The notes beneath the pieces were generated by a model that was not told the origin of the DNA, did no database searches, and worked only from the letters and a program-made list of their open reading frames with translations. DNA of 64,000 bases from Novosphingobium sp. (GTDB taxonomy: Bacteria; Pseudomonadota; Alphaproteobacteria; Sphingomonadales; Sphingomonadaceae): assembly GCF_027531025.1 (NCBI RefSeq), contig NZ_JAPZQX010000006.1, forward strand, positions 168,473-232,472, written 5' to 3'. The number at the start of each line of letters is the position of its first letter. The first letter of the stretch is position 1. Below are positions 7,718 to 15,471 of the stretch, piece by piece. Made by a program: the position numbers and the translations under genes.

Positions 7718-7735
7718 CCCGGCAAAAAATTGCCG
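7699..7735. promoter_or_regulatory. Palindromic site between flgA and flgM
   Basis: CGGCAAAAAATTGCCG at 7720-7735 is a perfect 16-bp palindrome sharing both arms (CGGCAA/TTGCCG) with the site upstream of flgB. A degenerate copy, CGGC-N8-TTGCCG, precedes it at 7699-7714 at the same 21-bp spacing, overlapping the flgA stop. No T-run follows, so a terminator is unlikely. No GG-N10-GC sigma-54 element follows within the flgM leader. It may regulate flgM or act at a distance. Confidence 0.5.
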
Positions 7736-7800
7736 CCGCACCCTTAATGAGCCCGATGATCTGCCGTTCTGACTGCCGATGACCAAGCCAGGAGCCGATC

Positions 7801-8076
7801 ATGCCTTCGATCGATCTTAACCCGATCCGCGCCGCCGCGCTCGATCCGCGTACCCCCCGGCCGGGTGCCGAGCGTCGCGCCGGGCCTGCCCAGGGTGCGC
7901 CAGCCGGCCCGGCAGTCGAACTGAGCGGTGCGGCCGATCCCGGCACTGCGCCGATCGACCACGAGCGGGTCAGCGAGATCCGCAAGGCGCTCGAACAGGG
8001 CCGTTATCCCGTCATTCCGATGCGCGTTGCCGATGCACTGATCGCCAGCGGCCTGCTTTTGAGGATTGAACAATGA
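7801..8076 (+). CDS. flgM: Anti-sigma-28 factor FlgM
   Basis: FlgM binds FliA (sigma-28) until the hook-basal body is finished and is then exported. The 91-residue product has a Pro/Ala-rich disordered N-terminal half. Its C-terminal part is VSEIRKALEQGRYPVIPMRVADALI, the FlgM sigma-binding region with the R-x-A-I/L-x-x-G-x-Y pattern. An AGGAG lies just upstream of the ATG. The TGA overlaps the flgN ATG. A weak sigma-28-like TTAA-N15-GCCG arrangement occurs at 7744-7770, too degenerate to call. FliA is encoded at 11397. Confidence 0.85.
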   Translation: MPSIDLNPIRAAALDPRTPRPGAERRAGPAQGAPAGPAVELSGAADPGTAPIDHERVSEIRKALEQGRYPVIPMRVADALIASGLLLRIEQ

Positions 8077-8423
8077 CCGCCAGCGAAGACCTGCGCGACA
8101 ATCTGCGGCAGATGGTTGCCGTCCTGCAGGCCGAGCGGCAGGCGCTTGCCGGGCTGGACCTGGATGCGATCCTGGGCTGTGCGAACGACAAGCGCGCACT
8201 GTGCGGCCGGATCGACGCCGCCGGGCCGTTTGGCAGCGACTTCGCGCTGGACGAGGAATGCCGTGGGCTGCTCGACGCGGCCAAGCGCATAAACGAGGTA
8301 AACCGCCAGGTTCGCAACCTGCTGGCCGCCAATGTCGCGGCCCGGCTGGAAGTGCTGGCGGGCAGCCCGGCGCTCTATCGTCCGGGCACCGCTGCCCATG
8401 CCTACAGGATGCCGACCAGCTGA
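8073..8423 (+). CDS. flgN: FlgN-family flagellar export chaperone
   Basis: FlgN is a cytoplasmic chaperone that escorts the hook-associated proteins FlgK and FlgL to the export gate. The 116-residue, mostly helical product shows the FlgN-type C-terminal stretch INEVNRQVRNLLAANVAARL followed by a Y-R-P segment (LYRPGTAAHAYR). It directly follows flgM with an ATGA overlap, the usual flgM-flgN pairing. Its 5' part contains two CGGCAG-N4-TTGCCG palindromes (8106 and 8136). A sigma-54 promoter starts three bases after its stop. Confidence 0.78.
   Translation: MTASEDLRDNLRQMVAVLQAERQALAGLDLDAILGCANDKRALCGRIDAAGPFGSDFALDEECRGLLDAAKRINEVNRQVRNLLAANVAARLEVLAGSPALYRPGTAAHAYRMPTS
8106..8151. promoter_or_regulatory. 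Two CGGCAG-N4-TTGCCG palindromes inside flgN
   Basis: CGGCAGATGGTTGCCG (8106-8121) and CGGCAGGCGCTTGCCG (8136-8151) share the arms of the flgB and flgM sites with G for A at position 6. They are spaced 30 bp apart and lie about 310-340 bp upstream of the predicted start of the sigma-54 promoter at 8426. They overlap coding sequence, so some similarity could come from codon choice. Enhancer function is inferred. Confidence 0.45.
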
Positions 8424-8425
8424 AT

Positions 8426-8441
8426 TGGCACGCCCCTTGCT
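8426..8441 (+). promoter_or_regulatory. Sigma-54 (RpoN) promoter for the transglycosylase-flhA-fliA unit
   Basis: TGGCAC-GCCCC-TTGCT matches the -24/-12 consensus exactly and has the right ten-base GG-to-GC spacing. The expected transcript starts near 8452, leaving a leader of about 28 bases before the GTG at 8480. Together with the divergent-side promoter at 6039 it places both halves of the cluster under RpoN. Confidence 0.85.
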
Positions 8442-8479
8442 GAACCACCCCCAGCACTTGCCTGAAGGGGAGGTTTGGC

Positions 8480-9295
8480 GTGAGCCAGCCCAATGTCATT
8501 GCCGCCGCCGCGCCAGCGCGTCCTGATGTTCAGGGCGCGATTGCCCGGGCCGCGCGGGCGACCGGGGTCGATTTCAATTACCTGCTGGCCCAGGCGAAGC
8601 TGGAATCGAGCCTTGACCCCGCAGCGCGCGCTGAGACTTCGAGCGCAGCGGGCCTCTACCAGTTCACCCGCGGTACCTGGCTGCAAACGCTTGACCGGCA
8701 TGGCGCCAATCATGGCCTCGACTGGGCCAGCACCGCGATCGATCGCGGCCGGATCGATGATCCCGCCCTGCGCCAGCAAGTGCTGGCGATGCGGTTCGAT
8801 CCCGATCTGTCCGCCCGCATGGCGGCCGAACTGGCCAATGACAACCGTGCCGCGCTGCTGCCAGTGCTGGGCCGCGAGCCCGATGCGGCCGAGCTTTACC
8901 TGGCCCATTTCCTCGGCTCGGCCGGGGCGACCCGGTTCCTGACCGCGCTGTCCGTGGACCCGGGCCAGAGCGCGGCCGGACTGCTTCCCGAAGCGGCGGC
9001 CGCCAACCGCACGATCTTCTATGCCGATAACCAGCCGCGCTCGGTCGGCGAGGTGATGGGCCTGCTGCGCGGCAAGGTGGAGCGGGCGATGGGTGGAGAA
9101 CTGCCCGCCGCGCCGCAATGGGCGGCCTATCCGGCCCCTTCCGGCAGTGGCCTGTCCGCGCCTGCCGTGCCGACCAACCAGCGCCCGTCGATGGCGGCAA
9201 CCCTGGCTGGCACCTTCGGCCTTGGCGCGAGCGGCAATGATGCCCCGGCCCATGTCCGCGCCGCCTATGGCCAGTTGATGGCTCTGGGCCTGTGA
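8480..9295 (+). CDS. Flagellum-associated lytic transglycosylase (SLT domain)
   Basis: The 271-residue product contains an SLT-type lysozyme fold. The catalytic Glu is in AQAKLESSLDP (Glu42), and the substrate-groove motif is SAAGLYQFTRGTWLQ. No signal peptide is visible, so it may be exported by another route or with the flagellar machinery. It starts at GTG 8480 with GGGGAGG six bases upstream, directly after a sigma-54 promoter. It overlaps flhA by four bases. FlgJ here lacks its hydrolase domain, and this enzyme is the obvious candidate to open peptidoglycan for the rod. That role is inference from context. Confidence 0.8.
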   Translation: MSQPNVIAAAAPARPDVQGAIARAARATGVDFNYLLAQAKLESSLDPAARAETSSAAGLYQFTRGTWLQTLDRHGANHGLDWASTAIDRGRIDDPALRQQVLAMRFDPDLSARMAAELANDNRAALLPVLGREPDAAELYLAHFLGSAGATRFLTALSVDPGQSAAGLLPEAAAANRTIFYADNQPRSVGEVMGLLRGKVERAMGGELPAAPQWAAYPAPSGSGLSAPAVPTNQRPSMAATLAGTFGLGASGNDAPAHVRAAYGQLMALGL

Positions 9296-11400
9296 TCGAC
9301 CTGGCGCGCCCCAAGCTGGCCACGGTCGCCCTGCCGGTCGGCATCCTGACGCTGATCTGCCTGATGGTGGTGCCGGTTCCGGCGCTGCTGCTCGACGTGT
9401 TCTTCGTGCTCAACATCGCGCTGTCGGTGGCGGTGCTGATGGCGGCGATGAACGCCGCGAAGCCGCTCGATTTCTCGTCCTTCCCATCAGTCCTGCTGTT
9501 CGCAACCCTGCTGCGCCTGGCGCTCAACGTCGCTTCGACCCGCGTCGTGCTGGTCCACGGGCACGAGGGCGAGGCGGCAGCAGGCCATGTGATCGAGGCC
9601 TTCGGCGCCTTCCTGGTCGGCGGCAATTTCGCGGTCGGGCTGTTCGTCTTCCTGATCCTGGTGATCATCAACATGGTGGTGATCACCAAGGGCGCGGGCC
9701 GCGTCTCGGAAGTCTCCGCCCGCTTCACCCTTGATGCCCTGCCCGGCAAGCAGATGGCGATCGACGCCGACCTTGCCGCCGGGATCCTGACCGCCGACGA
9801 GGCCAAGGCGCGGCGCAAGGAAGTGGCGACCGAGGCCGATTTCTATGGCGCGATGGATGGCTCCAGCAAGTTCGTGAAGGGCGATGCGATCGCTGCCCTG
9901 CTGATCCTGGCGGTCAACATCATCGCCGGCTTTGCCCTGGGCATGATCAGCCACGGCATGAGCGCGGGCGAGGCGGCCAAGGTCTACATCACCCTGGCGG
10001 TGGGCGATGCGCTGGTGGCGCAGGTGCCCGCGCTGCTGCTGTCGATCGCCGCCGCCGTGATCGTGACCCGCGTGGCCGATGATCGCGATGGCCAGGGCAG
10101 CGACCTGTCCGGCCAGATCGGCGGCCAGCTGGCCGAACCACGCACCTGGCTGCCGGTGGCGCTGATCCTGGCCGCCATTGGCCTGATCCCGGCCATGCCG
10201 CAGACCATCTTCCTGCCCGCTGCCGTCGCCGCGCTGGCCTTGTGGCGTGCGTTGTCGCGCCGCGCGGCACTGGCTGGCAGGCCCGTGCCGGTGGTCGAAG
10301 CCCCGGCCGATCCGGGCCGCATCGCGCTGGGCGAAGTGTCGGACCACACGCTGGTCACGATCGAGCTCGGCTATGGCCTGGTGCAGCTGGTCGACGAGGG
10401 GCGCGGCGCGCCGCTGGTTGGCCGGATCACCGGCGTGCGCAAGCAGTTGAGCCAGGCCTTCGGCTTCGTCGTGCCGCAGTTTCGCGTGCGTGACAGCCTC
10501 GACCTGGCTCCGCAGGACTATCGCATCCTGCTGGGCGGGGTGCCGCTGGGCGGAGGATCGATCCGGCCCGACCGGATTCTGGCGATCGATGTTGGCGATG
10601 TCCGCGAAGGCTACACGCTCGCTGGCGAGGAGACCCGCGATCCCAGCTTCGGCTGTCCGGCCCGGTGGATCGTGCCGGTCCAGCGCGACCTTGCGATTGC
10701 CGAAGGCTTCCTGACGGTCGACGCCAGCACGGTGATTGCCACCCAGCTCAACCAGTTGCTGGGGGCGCGGCCCGGAGAGCTGCTGGGCCCCGACCAGGTC
10801 CGCGCGATCATCGATGCCATCAAGGAATACAACGCCGGACTGGTCGAGGCGATCCACCCCCAGCCGCTGAGCCTTGCCGCGCTGACCCGCGTGCTGCGCG
10901 CCCTGCTGGACGATGGCATTCCCATCGGTCACCCGCTGCCGATCCTCTCGAGCCTCGCCGATGCGGTGCAGGTGGCCCCCGATCACGAGCGGCTGGTCGA
11001 TCTGGTCCGGGCCGATCTGGGCGGGCTGATCGTCGGGCGGATCTGCGCGCCCGGCGAGCGCTTGCCAGTGCTGACGCTCGATGCCCAGCTCGAAGGGGCA
11101 ATTGTCCAGGGGCTGACCGACCCCGCGACCGGCCAACCGATGGTCGAGCCGGACCTGGCCCGCAACATCGGCGATCATGTCGCTGCGCTGGTGGCCGATC
11201 GCGGTGCCAATGCCGCGCCGCTGGCGCTGGTGGTCCAGCCCCGCGCGCGGCGACCGCTGGCGGGGCTGCTGAAGCTGCGCGCGCCTTCGGTGCTTGTCCT
11301 GTCCATTGCCGAATTGCCCGCCAGCCAGCCGATCGAGGTGGTGGCGGTAATCGGCGCGCCACCTGCCCTTTCCGATCACGTCGAGGTGCTTGCCGCATGA
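9292..11400 (+). CDS. flhA: Flagellar type III export gate protein FlhA
   Basis: FlhA forms the nonameric export gate that engages chaperone-substrate complexes. The 702-residue product has about eight N-terminal membrane helices. The FHIPEP-family loop is conserved: LLRLALNVASTRVVL, then GRVSEVSARFTLDALPGKQM and AIDADLAAGILTADEA. A soluble C-terminal half ends in VEVLAA. The start is the GTG overlapping the transglycosylase stop, and the stop overlaps the fliA ATG. Length and motifs are standard. No flhB or flhF is present in this window. Confidence 0.96.
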   Translation: MIDLARPKLATVALPVGILTLICLMVVPVPALLLDVFFVLNIALSVAVLMAAMNAAKPLDFSSFPSVLLFATLLRLALNVASTRVVLVHGHEGEAAAGHVIEAFGAFLVGGNFAVGLFVFLILVIINMVVITKGAGRVSEVSARFTLDALPGKQMAIDADLAAGILTADEAKARRKEVATEADFYGAMDGSSKFVKGDAIAALLILAVNIIAGFALGMISHGMSAGEAAKVYITLAVGDALVAQVPALLLSIAAAVIVTRVADDRDGQGSDLSGQIGGQLAEPRTWLPVALILAAIGLIPAMPQTIFLPAAVAALALWRALSRRAALAGRPVPVVEAPADPGRIALGEVSDHTLVTIELGYGLVQLVDEGRGAPLVGRITGVRKQLSQAFGFVVPQFRVRDSLDLAPQDYRILLGGVPLGGGSIRPDRILAIDVGDVREGYTLAGEETRDPSFGCPARWIVPVQRDLAIAEGFLTVDASTVIATQLNQLLGARPGELLGPDQVRAIIDAIKEYNAGLVEAIHPQPLSLAALTRVLRALLDDGIPIGHPLPILSSLADAVQVAPDHERLVDLVRADLGGLIVGRICAPGERLPVLTLDAQLEGAIVQGLTDPATGQPMVEPDLARNIGDHVAALVADRGANAAPLALVVQPRARRPLAGLLKLRAPSVLVLSIAELPASQPIEVVAVIGAPPALSDHVEVLAA

Positions 11401-12128
11401 TCCACGATCACAAGTCCATTGTCGCCGCCGAGGCCTATCGCGATGCGACCGCCGACCGGGTTCGCCGGTTCCTGCCCATGGTCCGGCGCCAGGCCTGGCA
11501 CCTGCATGGCGGGGGGCGCCGGGGGATCGAGCTGGAGGACCTGATGCAGGCCGGGCTGCTCGCGCTGACCGAGGCCGCCCAGCGCCACACGGGGCCGGGC
11601 GAGGATGGCTTTGCCGCCTATGCCAAGCTGCGGGTGCACGGGGCCATGGTGGACCTGATCCGCCGCGCCGTGCCGCTGTCGCGCGGCGGGATGGAGCGGG
11701 CCCGCCGGATCGCCGCCGAGGAGCGGCGGCTGACCGGCGAGCTTGGGCGCCCGCCGAGCGAGGCCGAACTGGCCGCGGCGCTCGGGATCGCGCCCGGCGA
11801 ACTGGCCATGCTGCGCGGCGAGGCCCGCCAGCCCCAGCTGGAATCGATCGACGAGGCTTATTCCGACCACGATCCGGCCTTTGCCGATCCGATGCCGGAC
11901 AGTCTCGACCTGCTGGCCGGAGCGGAACTGCGCGAGGCGGTGGCTGGGGCGATTGCCGCTCTGCCGGAGCGACTGGCGCTGGTCATGCAGCTTTATTTCG
12001 TGGAAGAACTGAACCTTGCGGAGATCGCGGCCACGCTCGATGTCTCGGTGCCGCGGGTTCACCAGCTCAAGGCGCAGGCGCTGGACCGGTTGCGGGCGCA
12101 ACTCGCCGACTTTGCGGACATTGCTTAG
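11397..12128 (+). CDS. fliA: Flagellar sigma factor FliA (sigma-28)
   Basis: The 243-residue product has sigma-70-family regions. Region 2 includes GIELEDLMQAGLLALTEAAQR, and the RpoD-box-like segment is AAYAKLRVHGAMVDLIRR. Region 3 is RPPSEAELAAALGIAPGEL. Region 4 is LPERLALVMQLYFVEELNLA followed by a helix-turn-helix and VHQLKAQALDRLR. Size and lack of region 1 fit FliA. It overlaps flhA by ATGA, giving an RpoN-driven transglycosylase-flhA-fliA unit. The presence of flgM and fliA implies a sigma-54 then sigma-28 cascade. Confidence 0.93.
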   Translation: MIHDHKSIVAAEAYRDATADRVRRFLPMVRRQAWHLHGGGRRGIELEDLMQAGLLALTEAAQRHTGPGEDGFAAYAKLRVHGAMVDLIRRAVPLSRGGMERARRIAAEERRLTGELGRPPSEAELAAALGIAPGELAMLRGEARQPQLESIDEAYSDHDPAFADPMPDSLDLLAGAELREAVAGAIAALPERLALVMQLYFVEELNLAEIAATLDVSVPRVHQLKAQALDRLRAQLADFADIA

Positions 12129-12163
12129 TTGCAAGCCAGAGTGGTGATCGGCAATATGGTGCC

Positions 12164-12862
12164 ATGACCGCTTGCGATACCTGTGTTGTCCGGAACCGGG
12201 CGATCTGTTCGGCGCTTGATGCGGGGGAACTGGCGGCGCTCAATTCGATCAGCCGTCGCCGCAGCCTGTCACCGGGTGAATCGCTGATGTGGGAAGGGGA
12301 GGATTCGATCCTCGTCGCCAATGTCATCGATGGCGTGCTCAAGCTCTCGACCGGGACCGAGGACGGGCGCGAGCAGATCGTCGGAGTGGTCTATCCATCG
12401 GATTTCATTGGCCGCCCGTTTGGCTCGACCACGGGCCACGGTGTGACCGCATTGACCGAAGCGCAGGTCTGCGTGTTCACGCGGCGCGATTTCGATGCCT
12501 TTGCCCGCGAACATCCGGCGCTGGAACACAAGCTGCTGCAGCGCACCCTTGGCGAACTCGATCGGACGCGGCGCTGGATGCTGCTCCTGGGTCGCAAGTC
12601 AGCCGGGGAGCGGGTGGCAAGCTTCCTGCTCGAAATGTCCGAACGGCTGGTTGAGCAGGGCTGCCAGGGCACGCACGATCATCCGCTGGCCCGCTTTACC
12701 CTGCCGTTCTCGCGCCAGCAGGTGGCCGATGTGCTGGGGCTGACGATCGAAACCGTCAGCCGCCAGTTCACCCGGCTCAAGTCCGAAGGCCTGATCGACC
12801 TGCCCTCGCGCCGCGAAGTGGCCATCGTCGATCGCGAAGGCCTGGTGATCGAGGCCGGATAG
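12164..12862 (+). CDS. Crp/Fnr-family oxygen-responsive regulator (FnrL/FixK type with Cys cluster)
   Basis: The 232-residue product has an N-terminal Cys set C4-x2-C7-x7-C15 and a fourth Cys at about 103 (AQVCVF). This is the pattern that holds an oxygen-labile [4Fe-4S] cluster in Fnr proteins. A cyclic-nucleotide-binding-like beta barrel and long dimer helix follow. The C-terminal helix-turn-helix is FSRQQVADVLGLTIETVSRQ, with the E-x-x-S-R recognition helix that reads TTGAT. It sits next to the cbb3 oxidase genes, which have TTGAT-N4-GTCAA upstream, so it probably activates them under low oxygen. Confidence 0.9.
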   Translation: MTACDTCVVRNRAICSALDAGELAALNSISRRRSLSPGESLMWEGEDSILVANVIDGVLKLSTGTEDGREQIVGVVYPSDFIGRPFGSTTGHGVTALTEAQVCVFTRRDFDAFAREHPALEHKLLQRTLGELDRTRRWMLLLGRKSAGERVASFLLEMSERLVEQGCQGTHDHPLARFTLPFSRQQVADVLGLTIETVSRQFTRLKSEGLIDLPSRREVAIVDREGLVIEAG

Positions 12863-12887
12863 GACCAGCCCCGACCTCCCTCGGGCC

Positions 12888-13571
12888 TCAGAAGCGATAG
12901 GAAACACCGCTGCTGATGACCCACGGGTCAAGCTTGTGGCGGGTCGACAAGACCTCCGTTCCCGCCCCATTGTACCAGTGGGCGGTGGTGCTCAGGAAAT
13001 AGCGCTTGGCATCGAAGCTGATGCCTAGGCCGCGATCGTTGACCGGGATATCGACCCCGGCCTGCAGGACTGCGCCAACCCGGTTGTCGAGCTTTTGCCG
13101 GGTTGCGCCAAGCAGCGTCACGGCCGCTGCACCTGGCTTTTCGTCGATGAACAGGAACCAGGTCGGTCCCACCCCGACATAAGGCCGCACCCCGGACTTG
13201 GTGAAGTGGTACTTCAGCGTCACCGTGGCAGGAAGAATCTTGGCATCGGCCACCAGCTCACCGCCGGCCAGCGCCGCCGGAGAAACCGCATCGACATCGT
13301 GCTGGGTCAGGCAGCAAATCGTTTCGACCGAAACCTGGGGCGAAAGGAAGTATTCGATCGCCAGGGTCGGCACCCAATTGTCATTGGCCTTGGTGTCGGT
13401 GCCAACCGGCAGGCCCGGATCGACCGTGACCTTGGTGATCTTGCCATCGGGCAGAACGCCGGTGGCCAGCAGCTTGACCTGAAGCTTGCCTTCGCTGTCG
13501 CCGGCATGTGCCGGGGTGGCAGCGATCATGGCGGTGGCGCCCAGCAGGGCAGAGACAATCAGCTTTTTCAT
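12888..13571 (-). CDS. ompW: OmpW-family outer membrane beta-barrel protein
   Basis: The 227-residue product has a Sec signal peptide (MKKLIVSALLGATAMIAATP, cut after AHA). An eight-strand barrel pattern follows, ending in the aromatic C-terminus SGVSYRF required for outer membrane insertion. The segments VKLLATGVLPDG, TLAIEYFLSP and VTLKYHF are OmpW-like. OmpW genes are often induced at low oxygen. An FNR-like box lies about 100 bp upstream (13665-13678). It is convergent with the Fnr regulator gene. Confidence 0.88.
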   Translation of the reverse strand: MKKLIVSALLGATAMIAATPAHAGDSEGKLQVKLLATGVLPDGKITKVTVDPGLPVGTDTKANDNWVPTLAIEYFLSPQVSVETICCLTQHDVDAVSPAALAGGELVADAKILPATVTLKYHFTKSGVRPYVGVGPTWFLFIDEKPGAAAVTLLGATRQKLDNRVGAVLQAGVDIPVNDRGLGISFDAKRYFLSTTAHWYNGAGTEVLSTRHKLDPWVISSGVSYRF

Positions 13572-13664
13572 AATCCCTCATCCGGCGCCGCAGCAGCTGC
13601 CCTGTGCAGCCCAGGTTGTTTACGGCGCAGGACGGGCAAATGCCGCCAGACAGACCGGCGGACA

Positions 13665-13678
13665 TTGATCCTGCGCAA
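13665..13678. promoter_or_regulatory. FNR-like box, ompW side
   Basis: TTGAT-CCTG-CGCAA matches TTGAT-N4-ATCAA at eight of ten positions. It lies about 94 bases upstream of the ompW ATG and 121 bases upstream of ccoN. It could serve either divergent gene. The weaker right half lowers confidence. Confidence 0.5.
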
Positions 13679-13721
13679 TTTTCGGATTGCCCACAGGCAT
13701 TTTCGCACTGCCGCGGGAAAT

Positions 13722-13735
13722 TTGATCCGGGTCAA
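13722..13735. promoter_or_regulatory. FNR box upstream of ccoN
   Basis: TTGAT-CCGG-GTCAA matches the FNR/FixK consensus at nine of ten positions. It is centred about 70 bases before the ccoN ATG, which suits a class II activator site with a start near 13770. The Fnr-type regulator encoded at 12164 is the likely ligand. Confidence 0.8.
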
Positions 13736-13798
13736 TGCTGCATTGCGGCGGGGCGGGCAGGCACGATCCTATCTGACATTTCCTGAGAGGGAAGGCTC

Positions 13799-15457
13799 AT
13801 GGAATCCGTAGTTTCCCGAAGCGGCTGGTGGCTCGCCGCGCTGTTTATCTCGACCGTTGCCATGGCCAAGGCGATCGACTGGGGCTTTGCCGTCCACATG
13901 GGCATCTTTGCCCTGGCGGCGCTGATCGGCCTGGTCATCTCGCTGCGCACCACCGATTTCCACGCGGCCGCGCGCGGAATCCTGCGCCTGCCGGATGACC
14001 AGACGCGGTATGATGACGACCTGATCCGGTTCGGCGTGATCGCCACGGTGTTCTGGGGCATGGCCGGGTTCCTGGTCGGGCTGGTGATAGCCCTGCAGCT
14101 GACCTTCCCGGTGCTCAACCTGGGCCTTGAATGGACCAGCTTCGGGCGCCTGCGGCCGCTGCACACCTCGGCCGTGATCTTCGCCTTCGGAGGCAGCGCG
14201 CTGATTGCCACCTCGTTCTACGTGGTGCAGCGCACCTGCCGGGCGAGGCTGGCCTTCCCCGGCCTCGCCCGCTTCGTCTTCTGGGGCTACCAGCTGTTCA
14301 TCGTCCTGGCGGCGAGCGGCTATCTGCTCGGCATCAGCCAGGGCAAGGAATATGCCGAGCCCGAATGGTACGTCGACCTGTGGCTGACGATCGTCTGGCT
14401 GGCCTATCTCGCGGTCTTCGTCGGCACGCTCGTCAAGCGGACCGAACCGCATATCTACGTCGCCAACTGGTTCTACCTCTCGTTCATCCTGACCGTGGCC
14501 ATGCTTCACGTGGTCAACAACATGAACGTGCCGGTCAGCCTGTTCGGTTCCAAGAGCTATCCGCTCTGGGCCGGGGTCCAGGGCGCGCTGGTGCAGTGGT
14601 GGTATGGCCACAACGCGGTGGGCTTCTTCCTGACCGCCGGCTTCCTCGCCATGATGTATTACTTCGTGCCGAAGCAGGCCCAGCGTCCGGTCTATTCCTA
14701 TCGCCTGTCGATCCTGCACTTCTGGTCACTGATCTTCCTCTACATCTGGGCGGGTCCGCACCACCTCCACTACACGGCGCTGCCCGACTGGGCGCAGACG
14801 CTGGGCATGGTGTTCTCGGTCATGCTGTGGATGCCCAGCTGGGGCGGGATGATCAACGGCCTGATGACGCTCAACGGCGCCTGGGACAAGGTCCGCACCG
14901 ATCCGATCATCCGCATGATGGTCCTCGCGCTGGCCTTCTATGGCATGAGCACCTTCGAAGGCCCGATGATGAGCGTGAAGAGCGTCAACTCGCTCTCGCA
15001 CTATACCGACTGGACCATCGGCCACGTCCATTCCGGCGCGCTGGGCTGGAACGGGATGATCACCTTCTCGTGCATCTACTTCCTGGTCCCGCGGCTGTGG
15101 GGGCGTGAACGGCTCTATTCGCTGCGGATGGTCAACTGGCACTTCTGGCTCGCGACGCTGGGGATCGTGTTCTACGCTTCCTCGATGTGGGTGGCGGGGA
15201 TCACCCAGGGCCTGATGTGGCGCGAATATGGCGCCGATGGCTACCTGGTGAACTCGTTCGTCGAAACGGTCGCCGCGCTGCACCCGATGTACCTGCTGCG
15301 CGCCTTTGGCGGCGGCCTGTTCCTGATCGGCGCGGGGGTGATGACCTACAACGTCTGGCAGACCATCGCCGGCCGCCTGCGGGATGAGCTGCCGCTCTAC
15401 CAGCCGAAGCACGATCCCGCCGCCGACCGTCCGCTCACTGCCGTTCCGGCCGAATAA
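13799..15457 (+). CDS. ccoN: Cytochrome cbb3 oxidase subunit I CcoN
   Basis: CcoN is the catalytic subunit of the high-affinity cbb3 oxidase. It carries the low-spin haem b and the haem b3-CuB centre. The 552-residue product has about twelve membrane helices. Haem and copper ligands are in [41 protein letters not shown] (CuB His pair) and [11 protein letters not shown]. The start ATG has GAGAGGGAAGG upstream. It opens the ccoNOQP unit, 64 bases downstream of a strong FNR box. Confidence 0.97.
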   Translation: MESVVSRSGWWLAALFISTVAMAKAIDWGFAVHMGIFALAALIGLVISLRTTDFHAAARGILRLPDDQTRYDDDLIRFGVIATVFWGMAGFLVGLVIALQLTFPVLNLGLEWTSFGRLRPLHTSAVIFAFGGSALIATSFYVVQRTCRARLAFPGLARFVFWGYQLFIVLAASGYLLGISQGKEYAEPEWYVDLWLTIVWLAYLAVFVGTLVKRTEPHIYVANWFYLSFILTVAMLHVVNNMNVPVSLFGSKSYPLWAGVQGALVQWWYGHNAVGFFLTAGFLAMMYYFVPKQAQRPVYSYRLSILHFWSLIFLYIWAGPHHLHYTALPDWAQTLGMVFSVMLWMPSWGGMINGLMTLNGAWDKVRTDPIIRMMVLALAFYGMSTFEGPMMSVKSVNSLSHYTDWTIGHVHSGALGWNGMITFSCIYFLVPRLWGRERLYSLRMVNWHFWLATLGIVFYASSMWVAGITQGLMWREYGADGYLVNSFVETVAALHPMYLLRAFGGGLFLIGAGVMTYNVWQTIAGRLRDELPLYQPKHDPAADRPLTAVPAE

Positions 15458-15471
15458 GGGGGCCAGAGACC

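Noticed and set aside
7744..7770. Sigma-28-like promoter (TTAA-N15-GCCG) before flgM
   Set aside because: Only about half of the consensus positions agree, and the region is too GC-rich to judge. Not enough for a feature.
9487..11379. Very long open frames antisense to flhA and to several other genes (for example opposite flgI, ccoI, serA, uvrB, purA)
   Set aside because: High GC makes stop codons rare on the opposite strand. These frames lack recognisable domains, good starts or ribosome sites and mirror codon structure of well-supported genes.
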